This document shows, piece by piece, positions 34,431 to 43,915 of a stretch of DNA of 64,000 bases (positions within the stretch are counted from its first letter, which is position 1; each line of letters opens with the position of its first letter). The DNA lies in NCBI RefSeq assembly GCF_001886815.1, contig NZ_CP018099.1, positions 3,284,501 to 3,348,500 of the forward strand, in the 5' to 3' direction. The stretch is from Caldithrix abyssi DSM 13497 (GTDB lineage Bacteria; Calditrichota; Calditrichia; Calditrichales; Calditrichaceae). Under the pieces are notes generated by a model. It did not search any database and was not told the DNA's origin. It saw nothing but the letters and a program-made list of their open reading frames with translations. Position numbers and translations under genes: made by a program.

Positions 34431-37400
34431 TGCTCGTTCACCTCTACTTTTAGATTTTCCAGACCCAATATCTCTTCCAGTTGCAAAAGCACGTTACGAG
34501 TAACCAGAATTTTTAGTTTATTGGAAATCAGACGGTAAGGTCGTCCGTTTTCCGAGGGAATTTCAAAGAAAACACGGGAATCGCCAGAGGTCGAATTCAA
34601 TCCCAGTTTAAGTTTGTAAATGAGCTGATCGTCTAACTTTTGCGGATCGATTTTGATGATCAATGCGCGCGTCATTTGCTCCGGAATTTTTTGAATCGGC
34701 CAGATATTTTGCCCGACAAACTTGATCATGTTTTCATCGAGATCAGAATTCAGCCGTCCTTTAATGCAAACCACATTATTTTCTTTTAACTGCGCTTCGA
34801 ACTGCGGATAGGTGGAACCAAAGACCACCACCTCGTAAATATGGTCAAAATCTTCGATTTTAACAAAGGCCATTTTTTGATTGCGCCGATCGATGATGGT
34901 GCGCATGTCCACAATTTGCCCGCCAATGTAGAAAAACTGCGGCGGCCGACCGCCCTTCTCCACGTTTTCGCGCACTCTGTTCACATCGGTGCAGTACAGT
35001 TTGATGATGGAACGGTAGGGCTCCAGCGGGTGCCCGGAAAAATAAAAGCCCAACAGTTCCTTTTCTTTTTTCAACTTCTCGGTCAAATTCCAGTCGGGCA
35101 CATCCGGCAGTTCCGGGTAAGCGATCAGTTTATTGCGCTCTTCTTCGTCATCCACCAGGTCAAACAAACTGCGCTGATTTTTATTTTTTTGTTTCTGGCT
35201 TTGCAGGCTTTGGGCAAATTCCAGGGCCGTTTCGATCATGTTAAAAAGCTGGGCGCGGTTGCCCTGCAAAGAATCCATTGCGCCGGCCTGAATCAAACTT
35301 TCCAGCACCTTTTTATTTACCGAACGCAAATCCACATGCTGTAAAAAATCAAAGATCGTTTTAAAGGGACCGTGTTTTTTGCGCGCCTCCACAATGGAGG
35401 CAATGGCGGCGCTGCCAACATTTTTAATCGCTCCCAGACCGAAGGCAATTTCATTTTGACTTAAAGCCACAAAATGAGCCTCACTGTAATTGATGTCCGG
35501 CGCTTTAATGCGAATGCCAAGATTGCGGCACTCTTCCATCAAAATTTTTACGCGATCGCTGTTGCCAATTTCACTGGAAAGGTTGGCTGCCATGTATTCC
35601 GCCGGAAAGTGCGCCTTTAAGTAGGCGGTTTGGTAGGCAATAACGGCGTAGGCCGCGGCATGCGATTTGTTAAAACCATAGGAGGCAAATTTTTCGATCA
35701 TGTCCGCAATTTCGGTGGCCACCTTTTCACTGATCTTGTTTTTAACGCAACCTTCGATGAAGAGCTTTTTCTGCTTCTTCATCTCTTCCGCTTTCTTTTT
35801 AGCCATGGCGCGGCGCATGATATCGGCCTGAGCCAGCGAAAAGCCGGCCAGCTCGGAGGTAATGCGCATCACCTGTTCCTGGTACACAATGATGCCGTAC
35901 GTCTCTTTGAGAATGGGCTCCAGTTTGGGATGGGCGTATTTAATCAGGTTTGGATTCTTTTTGCGCTGAATAAAATCATCGATCATGGACATGGGGCCCG
36001 GCCGATAGAGGGCATTCATGGCGATCAGGTCTTCGATACGCGTGGGCTGCAATTTGCGCAGGTACTCCTGCATGCCCGAACTTTCGAACTGGAACACGCC
36101 CACGGTTCGGCCTTCGCTAAACAATTTAAAAGTGAGCGGATCATCCAGTGGCGCCTCGCTTACCTTAAACGGTTTGCCCAGACGTTTGCTGACCATTTTT
36201 TCTGTTTTTTGAATAACCGTCAGGTTGCGCAGCCCTAAAAAATCCATTTTAAGCAGGCCGATTTTTTCGCTCCAGCCCATGGTCCATTGGGTGGTAATTT
36301 CACCGTCGGGCGTTTTGTAAAGCGGCGCGTAATTGGTGATCTCGTCCGGCGTAATAATAATGCCGGCGGCGTGCACCGAAGTGTGACGGGCAATACCTTC
36401 CAGCGTTTTGGAATATTTAATTAATTGTTGAATCTTTTCGTCATCGCTTTCCGAAAGTTCTTTAAGTTCCGGCACCTCGGCAAAGGCTTTTTCCAGAGGC
36501 ATGGGTTTGGCGCCGGTAGGCACCAGCTTGGCGATGGTATCCGCCTGAGAAATAGGAATTTTAAGCACGCGGGACACATCGCGAATCACATTGCGCGAGG
36601 CCATGGTTCCAAAGGTGATGATCTGCGCCACGTTTTTGCGGCCATATTTATCGCGCACGTATTCGATCACCTCATCCCTGCGCTCCATGCAAAAATCCAC
36701 GTCGATATCGGGCATGGAAACGCGCTCCGGATTCAAAAAGCGTTCGAACAGTAAATCGTAGCGCAAGGGATCGATCTGCGTAATGCCCAGGCAATAGGCC
36801 ACAATACTTCCGGCCGCCGAACCGCGTCCCAGACCAACCGGAATGTCCCGCTGGCGAGCCGCATTGATAAAATCCTGAACGATTAAAAAGTAGCCGGCAT
36901 AGCCCATTTGTTTGATCACGCCAAGCTCAAACTCGATCCGCTCGCGCACCTTGCCATCGATTCGGGGATAGAGCTTTTCTGCCCCGCGGTAGGTCAAACG
37001 GCGCAAATACTCGTCTGCGTCGATATTGCCCTCCGATTTGGGGATGGGAAAACGGGGCAACAAGCGGCGATCAAATTCGATTTCTAGATCGATCTTTTCG
37101 TTGATCTCCAGGGTGCGCTCCAACACTTCAGGGGTATCTTTAAAGACCTTAAACATTTCATCGGCCGATTTCAAATAGAGCTCTTCGGTGCCGTAACGCA
37201 TCCGATTGGGATCATCGCGATCCTTTCCGGTTTGCAGGCAAAGCAATATGTCGTGCGCTTCGTGATCGCCCTTTCGCAGGTAATGGTTGTCATTGGTGGC
37301 AATCACAGGAACGCCCATCTCTCTGGCCAGTTCATAAACTTTTGGATAGACTGCGGCTTCTTCCGGAATGTAGTGGTTTTGAATCTCCAGGTAAAAGTCT

Positions 37401-37903
37401 TCGCCAAAAATATCCTGATATTCTTCTACTAATTTGATGGCTTTTTCTCGTTCGCCCTGCCTCAGTTTGTAGGCGATTTCGCCTTTCATGCAGGCAGAGG
37501 TGGCAATTAAGCCTTCCGAGTACTGGCGCAACAATTTTTTGTCGATGCGCGGTTTGTAATACATGCCTTCTAAAAAAGCGATGGAAGAAAGTTTGAGTAA
37601 GTTTTTAAATCCGGTCTGATTTTTGGCTAACAGTACCAGATGGTATGAGGTACTCTCCCCCGATACTTGTTTGCGCAATGTATGTTCTCTGGGAGCAATG
37701 TAAGCTTCCATTCCAATGATCGGTTTAATGCCGGCCGCCTTTGCCTCCGAGTAAAATTCCAGCACGCCGAACAGGTTGCCATGATCGGTAATGGCCAACG
37801 CTTCCATCTTCAGCTCGGCAGCGCGCTTTACCATTTCTTTGATTTTAGCGGCCCCATCCAGCAGAGAATAATGCGTATGATTATGTAAGTGAACAAATGA
37901 CAA
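34427..37903 (-). CDS. dnaE: DNA polymerase III alpha subunit
   Basis: Product of 1158 aa from a TTG start, with AAAGGAG 10 nt upstream. PHP domain about 4-210; all nine metal-ligand positions known from Thermus PolC-type DnaE appear kept (H7, H9, D16, H41, E66, H88, C138, D205, H207). Polymerase palm: [10 protein letters not shown], then PDIDVDF with catalytic D401 and D403, and [11 protein letters not shown]. Helix-hairpin-helix and OB-fold ([14 protein letters not shown]) follow. No fused DnaQ exonuclease and no intein. Coupled to dtd. Confidence 0.97.
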   Translation of the reverse strand: MSFVHLHNHTHYSLLDGAAKIKEMVKRAAELKMEALAITDHGNLFGVLEFYSEAKAAGIKPIIGMEAYIAPREHTLRKQVSGESTSYHLVLLAKNQTGFKNLLKLSSIAFLEGMYYKPRIDKKLLRQYSEGLIATSACMKGEIAYKLRQGEREKAIKLVEEYQDIFGEDFYLEIQNHYIPEEAAVYPKVYELAREMGVPVIATNDNHYLRKGDHEAHDILLCLQTGKDRDDPNRMRYGTEELYLKSADEMFKVFKDTPEVLERTLEINEKIDLEIEFDRRLLPRFPIPKSEGNIDADEYLRRLTYRGAEKLYPRIDGKVRERIEFELGVIKQMGYAGYFLIVQDFINAARQRDIPVGLGRGSAAGSIVAYCLGITQIDPLRYDLLFERFLNPERVSMPDIDVDFCMERRDEVIEYVRDKYGRKNVAQIITFGTMASRNVIRDVSRVLKIPISQADTIAKLVPTGAKPMPLEKAFAEVPELKELSESDDEKIQQLIKYSKTLEGIARHTSVHAAGIIITPDEITNYAPLYKTPDGEITTQWTMGWSEKIGLLKMDFLGLRNLTVIQKTEKMVSKRLGKPFKVSEAPLDDPLTFKLFSEGRTVGVFQFESSGMQEYLRKLQPTRIEDLIAMNALYRPGPMSMIDDFIQRKKNPNLIKYAHPKLEPILKETYGIIVYQEQVMRITSELAGFSLAQADIMRRAMAKKKAEEMKKQKKLFIEGCVKNKISEKVATEIADMIEKFASYGFNKSHAAAYAVIAYQTAYLKAHFPAEYMAANLSSEIGNSDRVKILMEECRNLGIRIKAPDINYSEAHFVALSQNEIAFGLGAIKNVGSAAIASIVEARKKHGPFKTIFDFLQHVDLRSVNKKVLESLIQAGAMDSLQGNRAQLFNMIETALEFAQSLQSQKQKNKNQRSLFDLVDDEEERNKLIAYPELPDVPDWNLTEKLKKEKELLGFYFSGHPLEPYRSIIKLYCTDVNRVRENVEKGGRPPQFFYIGGQIVDMRTIIDRRNQKMAFVKIEDFDHIYEVVVFGSTYPQFEAQLKENNVVCIKGRLNSDLDENMIKFVGQNIWPIQKIPEQMTRALIIKIDPQKLDDQLIYKLKLGLNSTSGDSRVFFEIPSENGRPYRLISNKLKILVTRNVLLQLEEILGLENLKVEVNEQ

Positions 37904-37954
37904 GAGTCAGACGCTCCTTTCTATATTAAGCATTGTTTTTTATGAGTTTAAAAA

Positions 37955-37970
37955 ATGACTTCAAAGTCAT
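37955..37970. promoter_or_regulatory. 16-bp palindrome upstream of dnaE
   Basis: ATGACTT-CA-AAGTCAT, with 7-bp arms. It lies about 50-65 bp before the dnaE start and overlaps a weak -35 (TTGAAG on minus). Its GACTTCAAA core is shared with the dnaB leader hairpin. Confidence 0.35.
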
Positions 37971-38050
37971 AATTTACGCTTCTGCTCCTTTAATTGCAAA
38001 AGAATCTAAGAACAAAATTTAAGTAAGTTGGGAAGGGGGAAGAGTGTACA

Positions 38051-38090
38051 AGTTTAAGAGTTTAGAAGTTTAGAAGTTTAGAAGTTTAGG
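38051..38090. repeat. tandem array of AGTTTAGA (5 units)
   Basis: Five consecutive 8-bp units; units 2-4 are identical and the outer two differ by one or two bases. Confidence 0.9.
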
Positions 38091-38153
38091 ATACTTCCTC
38101 TGGAAGATCAATCCCGACCGGGCGGGATGCGAAAATTTTTGTGCCGCTGGATT

Positions 38154-38190
38154 GGTTGAATGGTTAATTGGTTGAATGGTTGAATGGTCG
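38154..38190. repeat. tandem array of GGTTGAAT (4 units) plus GGTCG
   Basis: Four 8-bp units (one is GGTTAATT), then GGTCG. The same end, GGTTGAATGGTCG, occurs at 15752 and 23889. Confidence 0.9.
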
Positions 38191-38274
38191 CCGGGCTGTC
38201 ATGCCGAATACCCGCCATGACGCTATGCGAAAATTTTTATGCCGTTTTAAAAACTCATCCCCCGTCAATGTATT

Positions 38275-38306
38275 GGTTGAATAGTTGATTAGTTGAATGG
38301 TTAAAT
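38275..38306. repeat. degenerate GGTTGAAT array (4 units)
   Basis: Four 8-bp units, each with up to two changes from GGTTGAAT, followed by AGTTAGCCTGTCAT. It lies 121 bp after the first array; both are preceded by copies of ATGCGAAAATTTTTRTGCCG. Confidence 0.85.
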
Positions 38307-38368
38307 AGTTAGCCTGTCATTTCAAAATCTGTTTCTGCGAATGTGGTGAATTCCTGCCACCGTTAATG

Positions 38369-38476
38369 TAGGGGCGAAGGATTTCCAGGAACAATTCAGC
38401 GATGGTAAGTATTAATCTTTAGTCATATAAAAAAAGCGCTCTGGATAAAGTAGGGTTGGAAATCCTTCGCCCTTAC
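38369..38476. repeat. 108-bp inverted-repeat element, copy 2
   Basis: Terminal 20-mers 38369-38388 and 38457-38476 are complementary at 19 of 20 positions (GGGCGAAGGATTTCCA / TGGAAATCCTTCGCCC core), with a 68-bp AT-rich middle. Same ends and size as the element at 23956-24062. Confidence 0.7.
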
Positions 38477-38848
38477 AAGTACGTTTACGTTCATTCCTGA
38501 TCTTTTGTCTGGGAGTGAGGATCGAGCAATTTAATTTAAAATATTCATTGCGCCCTTTGTGACTTCTCTGGTTGCTTGAAATAATTTGCTTAATCTTTTT
38601 CTGCTATTATTTTCGCAATCTGCGAGCAAATTACTTTGCGCACTTTGTGGTTTTTTTTGGTTGCAGCTTTATTGCCCTCGGATATTATCCTGAAAAGATA
38701 TCTTGCGTTTTACTGGTTGTGTTAATTCGTAAAGCGTGACTGGTAATGGATAATGAGTTACCTGGGCAAATGAAAAGGGAAATTTTAAAAAGCAGAGATG
38801 CAAAATCCTGGTAATCCCCGAATCGGGCAAATCCTAAATCAAGATGAT

Positions 38849-38876
38849 AAAATGGCCAGCCGGGGCTGGCCATTTT
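38849..38876 (-). terminator. terminator of the TolB-like gene
   Basis: A perfect 13-bp stem AAAATGGCCAGCC / GGCTGGCCATTTT, 23 nt past the stop; on the minus strand it is followed by ATCATCTT after the T-rich arm. It marks the end of the long aroQ-mltG-pcrA-TPR-TolB operon. Confidence 0.85.
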
Positions 38877-38899
38877 CAATTCAACGAGCAGTCTTTACG

Positions 38900-40261
38900 C
38901 TACTCTTCCTCTTCCTCAATTTTTTGCAAGGCCTGATCGATGCGCGAAAGCACCTCGCTGACCGAAATTTGCTCAGCAGATTGCGTAAGGTCTAAAAGGT
39001 ACAAATCAAAATTTCCCTCACGATCAGAATGGAACAGGATTTTGTTGCCATCCGGTGAGAATACAGGATTTAAATCCTCAGCCGGATTTGAAGTCAGCCG
39101 CTGTTGGGCAGAGCCGTCGTTATTCATCAGGTAAATTTCATAATTCCCATCTCGATCGGAAAAAAAGGTAATTTTATCGCCGGAAGAAGAAACATCCGGA
39201 GACACGTCATTCACATCCGGGTTGTGCGTTAACTGCGTGATCTCTTTGGTTCTGATATCCATTTTGTAAATGGCAAAAGAGCCGCTGCGATCTGAATCAA
39301 AAATAACCGTTCCTTCTTCGTCTGTGCTGCCAGGCATTAAAGCGGGGCTGCCGTCGTTAAACTCATCTCTGGTCAAAGAAAGTTGAAATCGGCCGTTATT
39401 TTGCATGATAAAAATATCGCTGTACATTTCGTAAAAGGGCACCTCCCGCAGATCATTGCGCTGTGAGACAAAAACGATGAAATCGCCGGAGAAAGAATAT
39501 TTGGGGTGCCAATCATCGGAGCCGTTTTTAGTCAGGTTTTCCGTTTCACCGGTTATTAAATCCATCACATAAATATCCCGCAATTTCTGGCTGAAATCCA
39601 CATCACGATGATCGTCCTCGGTGGAGGTGTAAACAATATGAACGCCGTCCGGAGAGAAAGAAGGGTTTTCTTCATGAGCCGGCGAATTGGTGATCTGTTT
39701 TACTTCGTTGGTGGTTAAGTCCAGGATAAACAAGTCCCAGTTGCCATTTTGATCAGACTGATAAATAATTTGATTGCCGTCCGCAGAAAAGGCGCCAAAC
39801 GCTTCGTTGGCTTCGCCCTGAACGACGGGGGTTACATTAAAAGCGTCCACAAAATAGGGCGAAATTCTGTCCAGATAGGCGTCGGCATCGGGCCCCAACA
39901 TTACGGCTTTAAAGGCAATAAAAGCCCGGCGTTTGTCGCCGCTTTTCAGAGCAAAATCACCGTATTTAAACTGCACTTCTGCGTTATGCGGATCGATTTT
40001 AAGCGCTTCTTCCAGAGTTTTCATGGCTTCCAGGGTGTGGCCGTTTTCGAAATAAAGATCGGCTAATTCTTCCCGGTAATCCATTGTATTGGGATTCTTT
40101 TTAATTTTTTCCTGCAGGTCTTTGATTTTTGCCCTTAGCTGGATGTCCTCTTCGACGGCCGTTGTAGAAAGGCCTCCGGCAACATCTTTTTTCGATCCTG
40201 TGCAGGAAATTAAGAATGCTGTTAACACTAACACACCAAGCAAAAAATTAATTCTAATCAT
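38900..40261 (-). CDS. TolB-like lipoprotein with TPR and PD40 propeller
   Basis: Product of 453 aa. Signal peptide with lipobox FLISC, lipidated Cys at residue 20. TPR-like helices about 45-120 (YREELADLYFENGHTLEAMKTLEEAL), then repeated PD40/WD40-like blades 135-430, each with the TolB pattern: SADGNQIIYQSDQNGNWDLFI, SPDGVHIVYTSTEDDH, SPDGNKILFHSDREGNFDLYL. TolB proteins act in the Tol-Pal envelope system, and PD40 lipoproteins with TPR are common in this phylum. Ribosome site GAGGAG. It begins 9 nt after the giant TPR gene, so the two probably work together at the envelope. Confidence 0.85.
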   Translation of the reverse strand: MIRINFLLGVLVLTAFLISCTGSKKDVAGGLSTTAVEEDIQLRAKIKDLQEKIKKNPNTMDYREELADLYFENGHTLEAMKTLEEALKIDPHNAEVQFKYGDFALKSGDKRRAFIAFKAVMLGPDADAYLDRISPYFVDAFNVTPVVQGEANEAFGAFSADGNQIIYQSDQNGNWDLFILDLTTNEVKQITNSPAHEENPSFSPDGVHIVYTSTEDDHRDVDFSQKLRDIYVMDLITGETENLTKNGSDDWHPKYSFSGDFIVFVSQRNDLREVPFYEMYSDIFIMQNNGRFQLSLTRDEFNDGSPALMPGSTDEEGTVIFDSDRSGSFAIYKMDIRTKEITQLTHNPDVNDVSPDVSSSGDKITFFSDRDGNYEIYLMNNDGSAQQRLTSNPAEDLNPVFSPDGNKILFHSDREGNFDLYLLDLTQSAEQISVSEVLSRIDQALQKIEEEEE

Positions 40262-40270
40262 GGCCGCTCC

Positions 40271-43200
40271 TCATTGTATCTGTTTGATACGTTTTTCGGC
40301 ATCTTTTTTCAAAACTAAATCTATTCCCGGACGTTTAATGATTTCTTTGTACATGCGAATGGCGTCATCAATCCGTCCCAGTTTTTCATAGCACTGCCCG
40401 GAATAATACAGGGCGCTTGCTTCCCATTGTAATTTAGTCTTTTTTGAAAGCAGAGGAATTTTTACAAATTCGGCGATGGCTTCTTCGTATTGTCCCGCGC
40501 GCAGCAGGGCTTCGCCGATGTAAAACTGGATTTCAGGTTCTCGTTCTGCATCCGCCTCGGCTTTGATTGATCTTAGATAATCGACCGCATTCTGGAATTG
40601 GTTTAGATTAATATAAGCGCGGGCGATAATAATTTTTTTATCCAGACGATCGTCGGCTTCCGGAAATTTTTCGAGATAGTTGCGCGCCATGGCCTGAGCC
40701 GCATCCCAGAAGCCGGTTAATGAATAAACTTTAATCAAGTTAGACATGATATTGTTTTCCAGTTCGCAATTCTGACAATGCGCCAGCGCCTTTTTGAACA
40801 TGGCTATGGCGTTGTCGTATTTTTCCGAACGGAAATAGATGGTGCCCAGGGTATTGTAAACGCCGGGCAATTGATCGCTTTCGGGATATTTTTCCGGAAA
40901 TTCCGTTAAAATTTTCAGCGCTTCTTTGTGTTTGTTTTGCGTAATCAGAATGATCCCTAAAAAATACTCGGCATCATCCACGTAATCCGAATTTTTGTAC
41001 TTCTTTTTTACGCGTTTAAAATATTGCTCTGCTTTGCTAAAATTCTTTTGCAGGCGATGGTAATTTCCTAATTCAATGTAAAATTGAGCCAGCGCATCGG
41101 GATTTGCTTTGAATTGTTTTTCATAGGTTTTGATCAAATTAAGGGCTTCGGTAATTTTACCCTGGCGAATCAACGAAAGGATGTACTTTTGCCGAACTTT
41201 CAATTTCAGATCGGGCACATCGATGTTTTTCAAAGCCTGCTGGTAAAACTGCGCCGCATTTGCATAGTCATCTTCTAAAAAATAGATATTGCCCGCCTGA
41301 ATCACCGCCTGTGTAAAAAGCCGGGGGTCCTGTTTGCTTACGGCTTTAAAGTTTTCTTTGGCTAAAAAGTATTTACCGCTATTAAAATACAACTCTCCCG
41401 CTTTAAAATGGGCCTCATCGGCAAATTGACCGTTAGGCTCTACCAGCAAATAGAGGCGGTAGAAACGAATGGCCGAATTGGCGTCGCCCTTTAAGCGAAA
41501 GGCTTCTGCCAGAAAATAGATATCTTTAAGAATTTCATTATTTTCAAATTCTCTGAGCAGGATAATATCGTTCAAAAACGGTGTGTTAATGGTTTGCGTG
41601 TAAAAGGCAATGGCCCGATCGTACTGTCCGGCCTTTAAATAGATTTCTCCCATGCGCATCTTTAACTGGTCGAGCATTTCGGAATAATAGAAATAGACCT
41701 GGAAGCGCTCGAACAGGTTAATGGCTGCGTCAAAGTTTTGTTGTGCAATGTACATATCAATCAAATCGGCAATGGCCAGCGCCGCTTCACGAGAGAACAT
41801 AAAACCATCCACAATCCGCTGGTAAATTGCCCGGGCATCCGCCGGATTGGTCTCTTGCAGCAGGCGGGCATAACTCAGCAGGTATTGAGGATATTGCTCG
41901 GACTGTTGAAACTGTTCGATTAAAATACGAAAGTATTTCAGGCTTTCCTGCACATGCGATGAATCGAAAGCCATATCAATGGCCAGGGTACGCAGCCACT
42001 CTTCTTTAAGCGCGCTGTTCGGATATTTTTGCAACAATGCTTCGATAAAGCGTTTTCCATTGCGGTTTTTTTGAGAATCGGGTTTTAAAGTGGCTCTGAC
42101 CAGCAGCCAGGCGCTCACATCTGGCGCAGAGCAGGTAGCTTCATTTTCGATTGCTTTTTTAAAATTTTCGTTGGCCAGCTGCAGCAAATTACCGACAGGC
42201 CGGTTTAAAAACTCCTGATACTCCAGCTGCTTCAGGTAGGTTTGGCCTAAATAATAGTAGATGTCGCCCGGACGGTTCGCCCCGGAATTTAAGGCGCTTT
42301 TAAAAACTTGTTCGGCTTTTGTGTAATTTTTTAAATCATGAAAATAAAATTTCCCCAGTTCAAAAAGCACGGCACCTTTGTCTTGTCCGCCTGCTTCCAG
42401 CGAGACAAGCAGCAATTCTGCCAGGTGATTGAGGGCAAAATCCTGATCAATAATTTTAAAATCATTCAAAAAACGTAAGTGTTTTTTGGCCTGTTCACTA
42501 TAAACGGATGCCTGAAATTCATGAACCAGTTTATTAAAATAATAGGCGGCCTGGTCAAACTCTTCCGATTTTTCTTTGGCCAGCGCAAAATAAAAAAGCA
42601 GGTCGTCTTTTTCAGGGAAAGGTTCGGGCGCAAGGACAAAGGGTTGAACCAGATTGATGATTTCGATCCACTGATTTTTTTGGGCAAGAATTTTTACCAG
42701 ATGAACCACCAGTTGCGCTTTTTGAACGATGGTTTTCTCGGCGGTCAGTTTGTGGTAAATAAACGAAGCGGCCTGCTGATAATAGCGATTTTGTTCTAAA
42801 AAGTCGATATAAAACGCAACGGCTTTCTGGTAAACGGCGCTCCTTTCTAAAGCCGAATTTCCCATGGTTTGCGCCATAAGTTTAGCGGCTTCAGAAATAA
42901 AATTCTGTTTCTGGTAACTTAAAGCGCGCTTTAACTGAATAATGAATTGCAGCGAGTCGTTTTGCACGGCAACGGTCTGGTAACTGGACTGCGCTTTATT
43001 ATAATTTCCGGAGAGAAAATAGACATCGGCCAGCAAATAGATCAACTGATTTTTCAGTTCCGGCTGCTCATTGCTGGCTACCTGTTTTTCCAAAAGCGAA
43101 ATAGCTGTTTTGTAATCGCCGGTCTGGATTAGAACATTGGTTAAGTCAATCGCCGCCATGGCTGCGATCTGGCTGCCAGAATCAAGGGCAATGGCCTGCT

Positions 43201-43900
43201 TAAAATCCTGCTGCGCCTGATCGATTAATCCCAGGAAATTATTGATCCTTCCCTGAATCAGGTAAGCTTCGGCCAGGGCGGCCTGGTCTTTATCCTGCAC
43301 TTCGAAGGCCCTGCGCAATAAAGAACGCGCATCATTGATTCTTCCCAATCGAAAGCTGACCGCCGCTTTTTTGACCAGCGCCGGGAAATACACTTTAGAA
43401 TCGGGATAGCGCTCAATAATAATATTGAATAGCTGCGCCGCTCTGGCCGGATCGTTCAACTGCTGCACATTGATCAGGCCCGCCTTAAAGGTAGCCGTAG
43501 CCGTGCGCGTATCCTGTGGATAAAGAACGCGTAATGATTCGTAAGCTTTTACTGCATCGGAATATTCGCCCAGTTTTTCGGCGCAATCTCCCACGTAAAA
43601 CCATGCTTCTGCGGCAAAGGGACTTTTAGGAAATTCCAGCGCCAGCGCCTGAAATTCGGCCCGCGCCTTCTGATACTCTTTAATTTTGTACAGCGCCAGC
43701 CCGGCATAGTAGCGGGCGTCGTCCACTTTGTCGCTGTTGGGATAGGTATTATAAAATTTAATGAATTGCTGTGCCGCCAGATCATAAAATTCCTGTTCGT
43801 ACAGTTTTAGCGGATACGAAAAATCATCGCTTTCCCGATTTTGTGCTCCGCTTATGGAAATCAGCAGAGCGATAATCCAGTAAATCCAGATTTTTTTCAT
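40271..43900 (-). CDS. giant exported TPR-repeat protein
   Basis: Product of 1209 aa with signal peptide about 1-19 (SISGAQ) and no lipobox. Nearly all the rest is tetratricopeptide repeats of the BamD/YbgF kind, for example PSDQLPGVYNTLGTIYFR and RIDDAIRMYKEIIKRPG, with many Tyr-Pro-(Asp/Asn)-Ser turns (FPKSPFAAEA, YPDSKVYFPA). Likely a periplasmic scaffold; no enzymatic domain is seen. It lies between pcrA (15 nt) and the TolB-like gene (9 nt). The ribosome site is weak (CGGAT). Confidence 0.85.
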   Translation of the reverse strand: MKKIWIYWIIALLISISGAQNRESDDFSYPLKLYEQEFYDLAAQQFIKFYNTYPNSDKVDDARYYAGLALYKIKEYQKARAEFQALALEFPKSPFAAEAWFYVGDCAEKLGEYSDAVKAYESLRVLYPQDTRTATATFKAGLINVQQLNDPARAAQLFNIIIERYPDSKVYFPALVKKAAVSFRLGRINDARSLLRRAFEVQDKDQAALAEAYLIQGRINNFLGLIDQAQQDFKQAIALDSGSQIAAMAAIDLTNVLIQTGDYKTAISLLEKQVASNEQPELKNQLIYLLADVYFLSGNYNKAQSSYQTVAVQNDSLQFIIQLKRALSYQKQNFISEAAKLMAQTMGNSALERSAVYQKAVAFYIDFLEQNRYYQQAASFIYHKLTAEKTIVQKAQLVVHLVKILAQKNQWIEIINLVQPFVLAPEPFPEKDDLLFYFALAKEKSEEFDQAAYYFNKLVHEFQASVYSEQAKKHLRFLNDFKIIDQDFALNHLAELLLVSLEAGGQDKGAVLFELGKFYFHDLKNYTKAEQVFKSALNSGANRPGDIYYYLGQTYLKQLEYQEFLNRPVGNLLQLANENFKKAIENEATCSAPDVSAWLLVRATLKPDSQKNRNGKRFIEALLQKYPNSALKEEWLRTLAIDMAFDSSHVQESLKYFRILIEQFQQSEQYPQYLLSYARLLQETNPADARAIYQRIVDGFMFSREAALAIADLIDMYIAQQNFDAAINLFERFQVYFYYSEMLDQLKMRMGEIYLKAGQYDRAIAFYTQTINTPFLNDIILLREFENNEILKDIYFLAEAFRLKGDANSAIRFYRLYLLVEPNGQFADEAHFKAGELYFNSGKYFLAKENFKAVSKQDPRLFTQAVIQAGNIYFLEDDYANAAQFYQQALKNIDVPDLKLKVRQKYILSLIRQGKITEALNLIKTYEKQFKANPDALAQFYIELGNYHRLQKNFSKAEQYFKRVKKKYKNSDYVDDAEYFLGIILITQNKHKEALKILTEFPEKYPESDQLPGVYNTLGTIYFRSEKYDNAIAMFKKALAHCQNCELENNIMSNLIKVYSLTGFWDAAQAMARNYLEKFPEADDRLDKKIIIARAYINLNQFQNAVDYLRSIKAEADAEREPEIQFYIGEALLRAGQYEEAIAEFVKIPLLSKKTKLQWEASALYYSGQCYEKLGRIDDAIRMYKEIIKRPGIDLVLKKDAEKRIKQIQ

Positions 43901-43915
43901 AGATCAAATCCGTTC

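Larger units (their letters stand above)
37904..38899. other. 1 kb gene-free, repeat-dense tract between TolB-like gene and dnaE
   Basis: It holds the dnaE upstream region with a weak promoter (TTGAAG at 37959-37964, TAAAAA at 37937-37942) and a 16-bp palindrome ATGACTTCAAAGTCAT (37955-37970); three arrays of 8-bp units; a direct repeat of ATGCGAAAATTTTTRTGCCG at about 38128 and 38226; the inverted-repeat element at 38369-38476; two related 28-29-bp copies at 38548-38575 and 38636-38664; and the terminator of the TolB-like gene at 38849-38876. Short open frames here lack ribosome sites and protein-like composition; I call no gene. Confidence 0.65.

Noticed and set aside
38051-38306. Possible CRISPR array
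   Set aside because: Units are 8 bp and directly adjacent with no spacers; no cas genes are in the window.
38685-38879. 64-codon minus-strand frame in the repeat tract
   Set aside because: It begins inside the TolB-like gene's terminator hairpin, lacks a ribosome site and resembles nothing.
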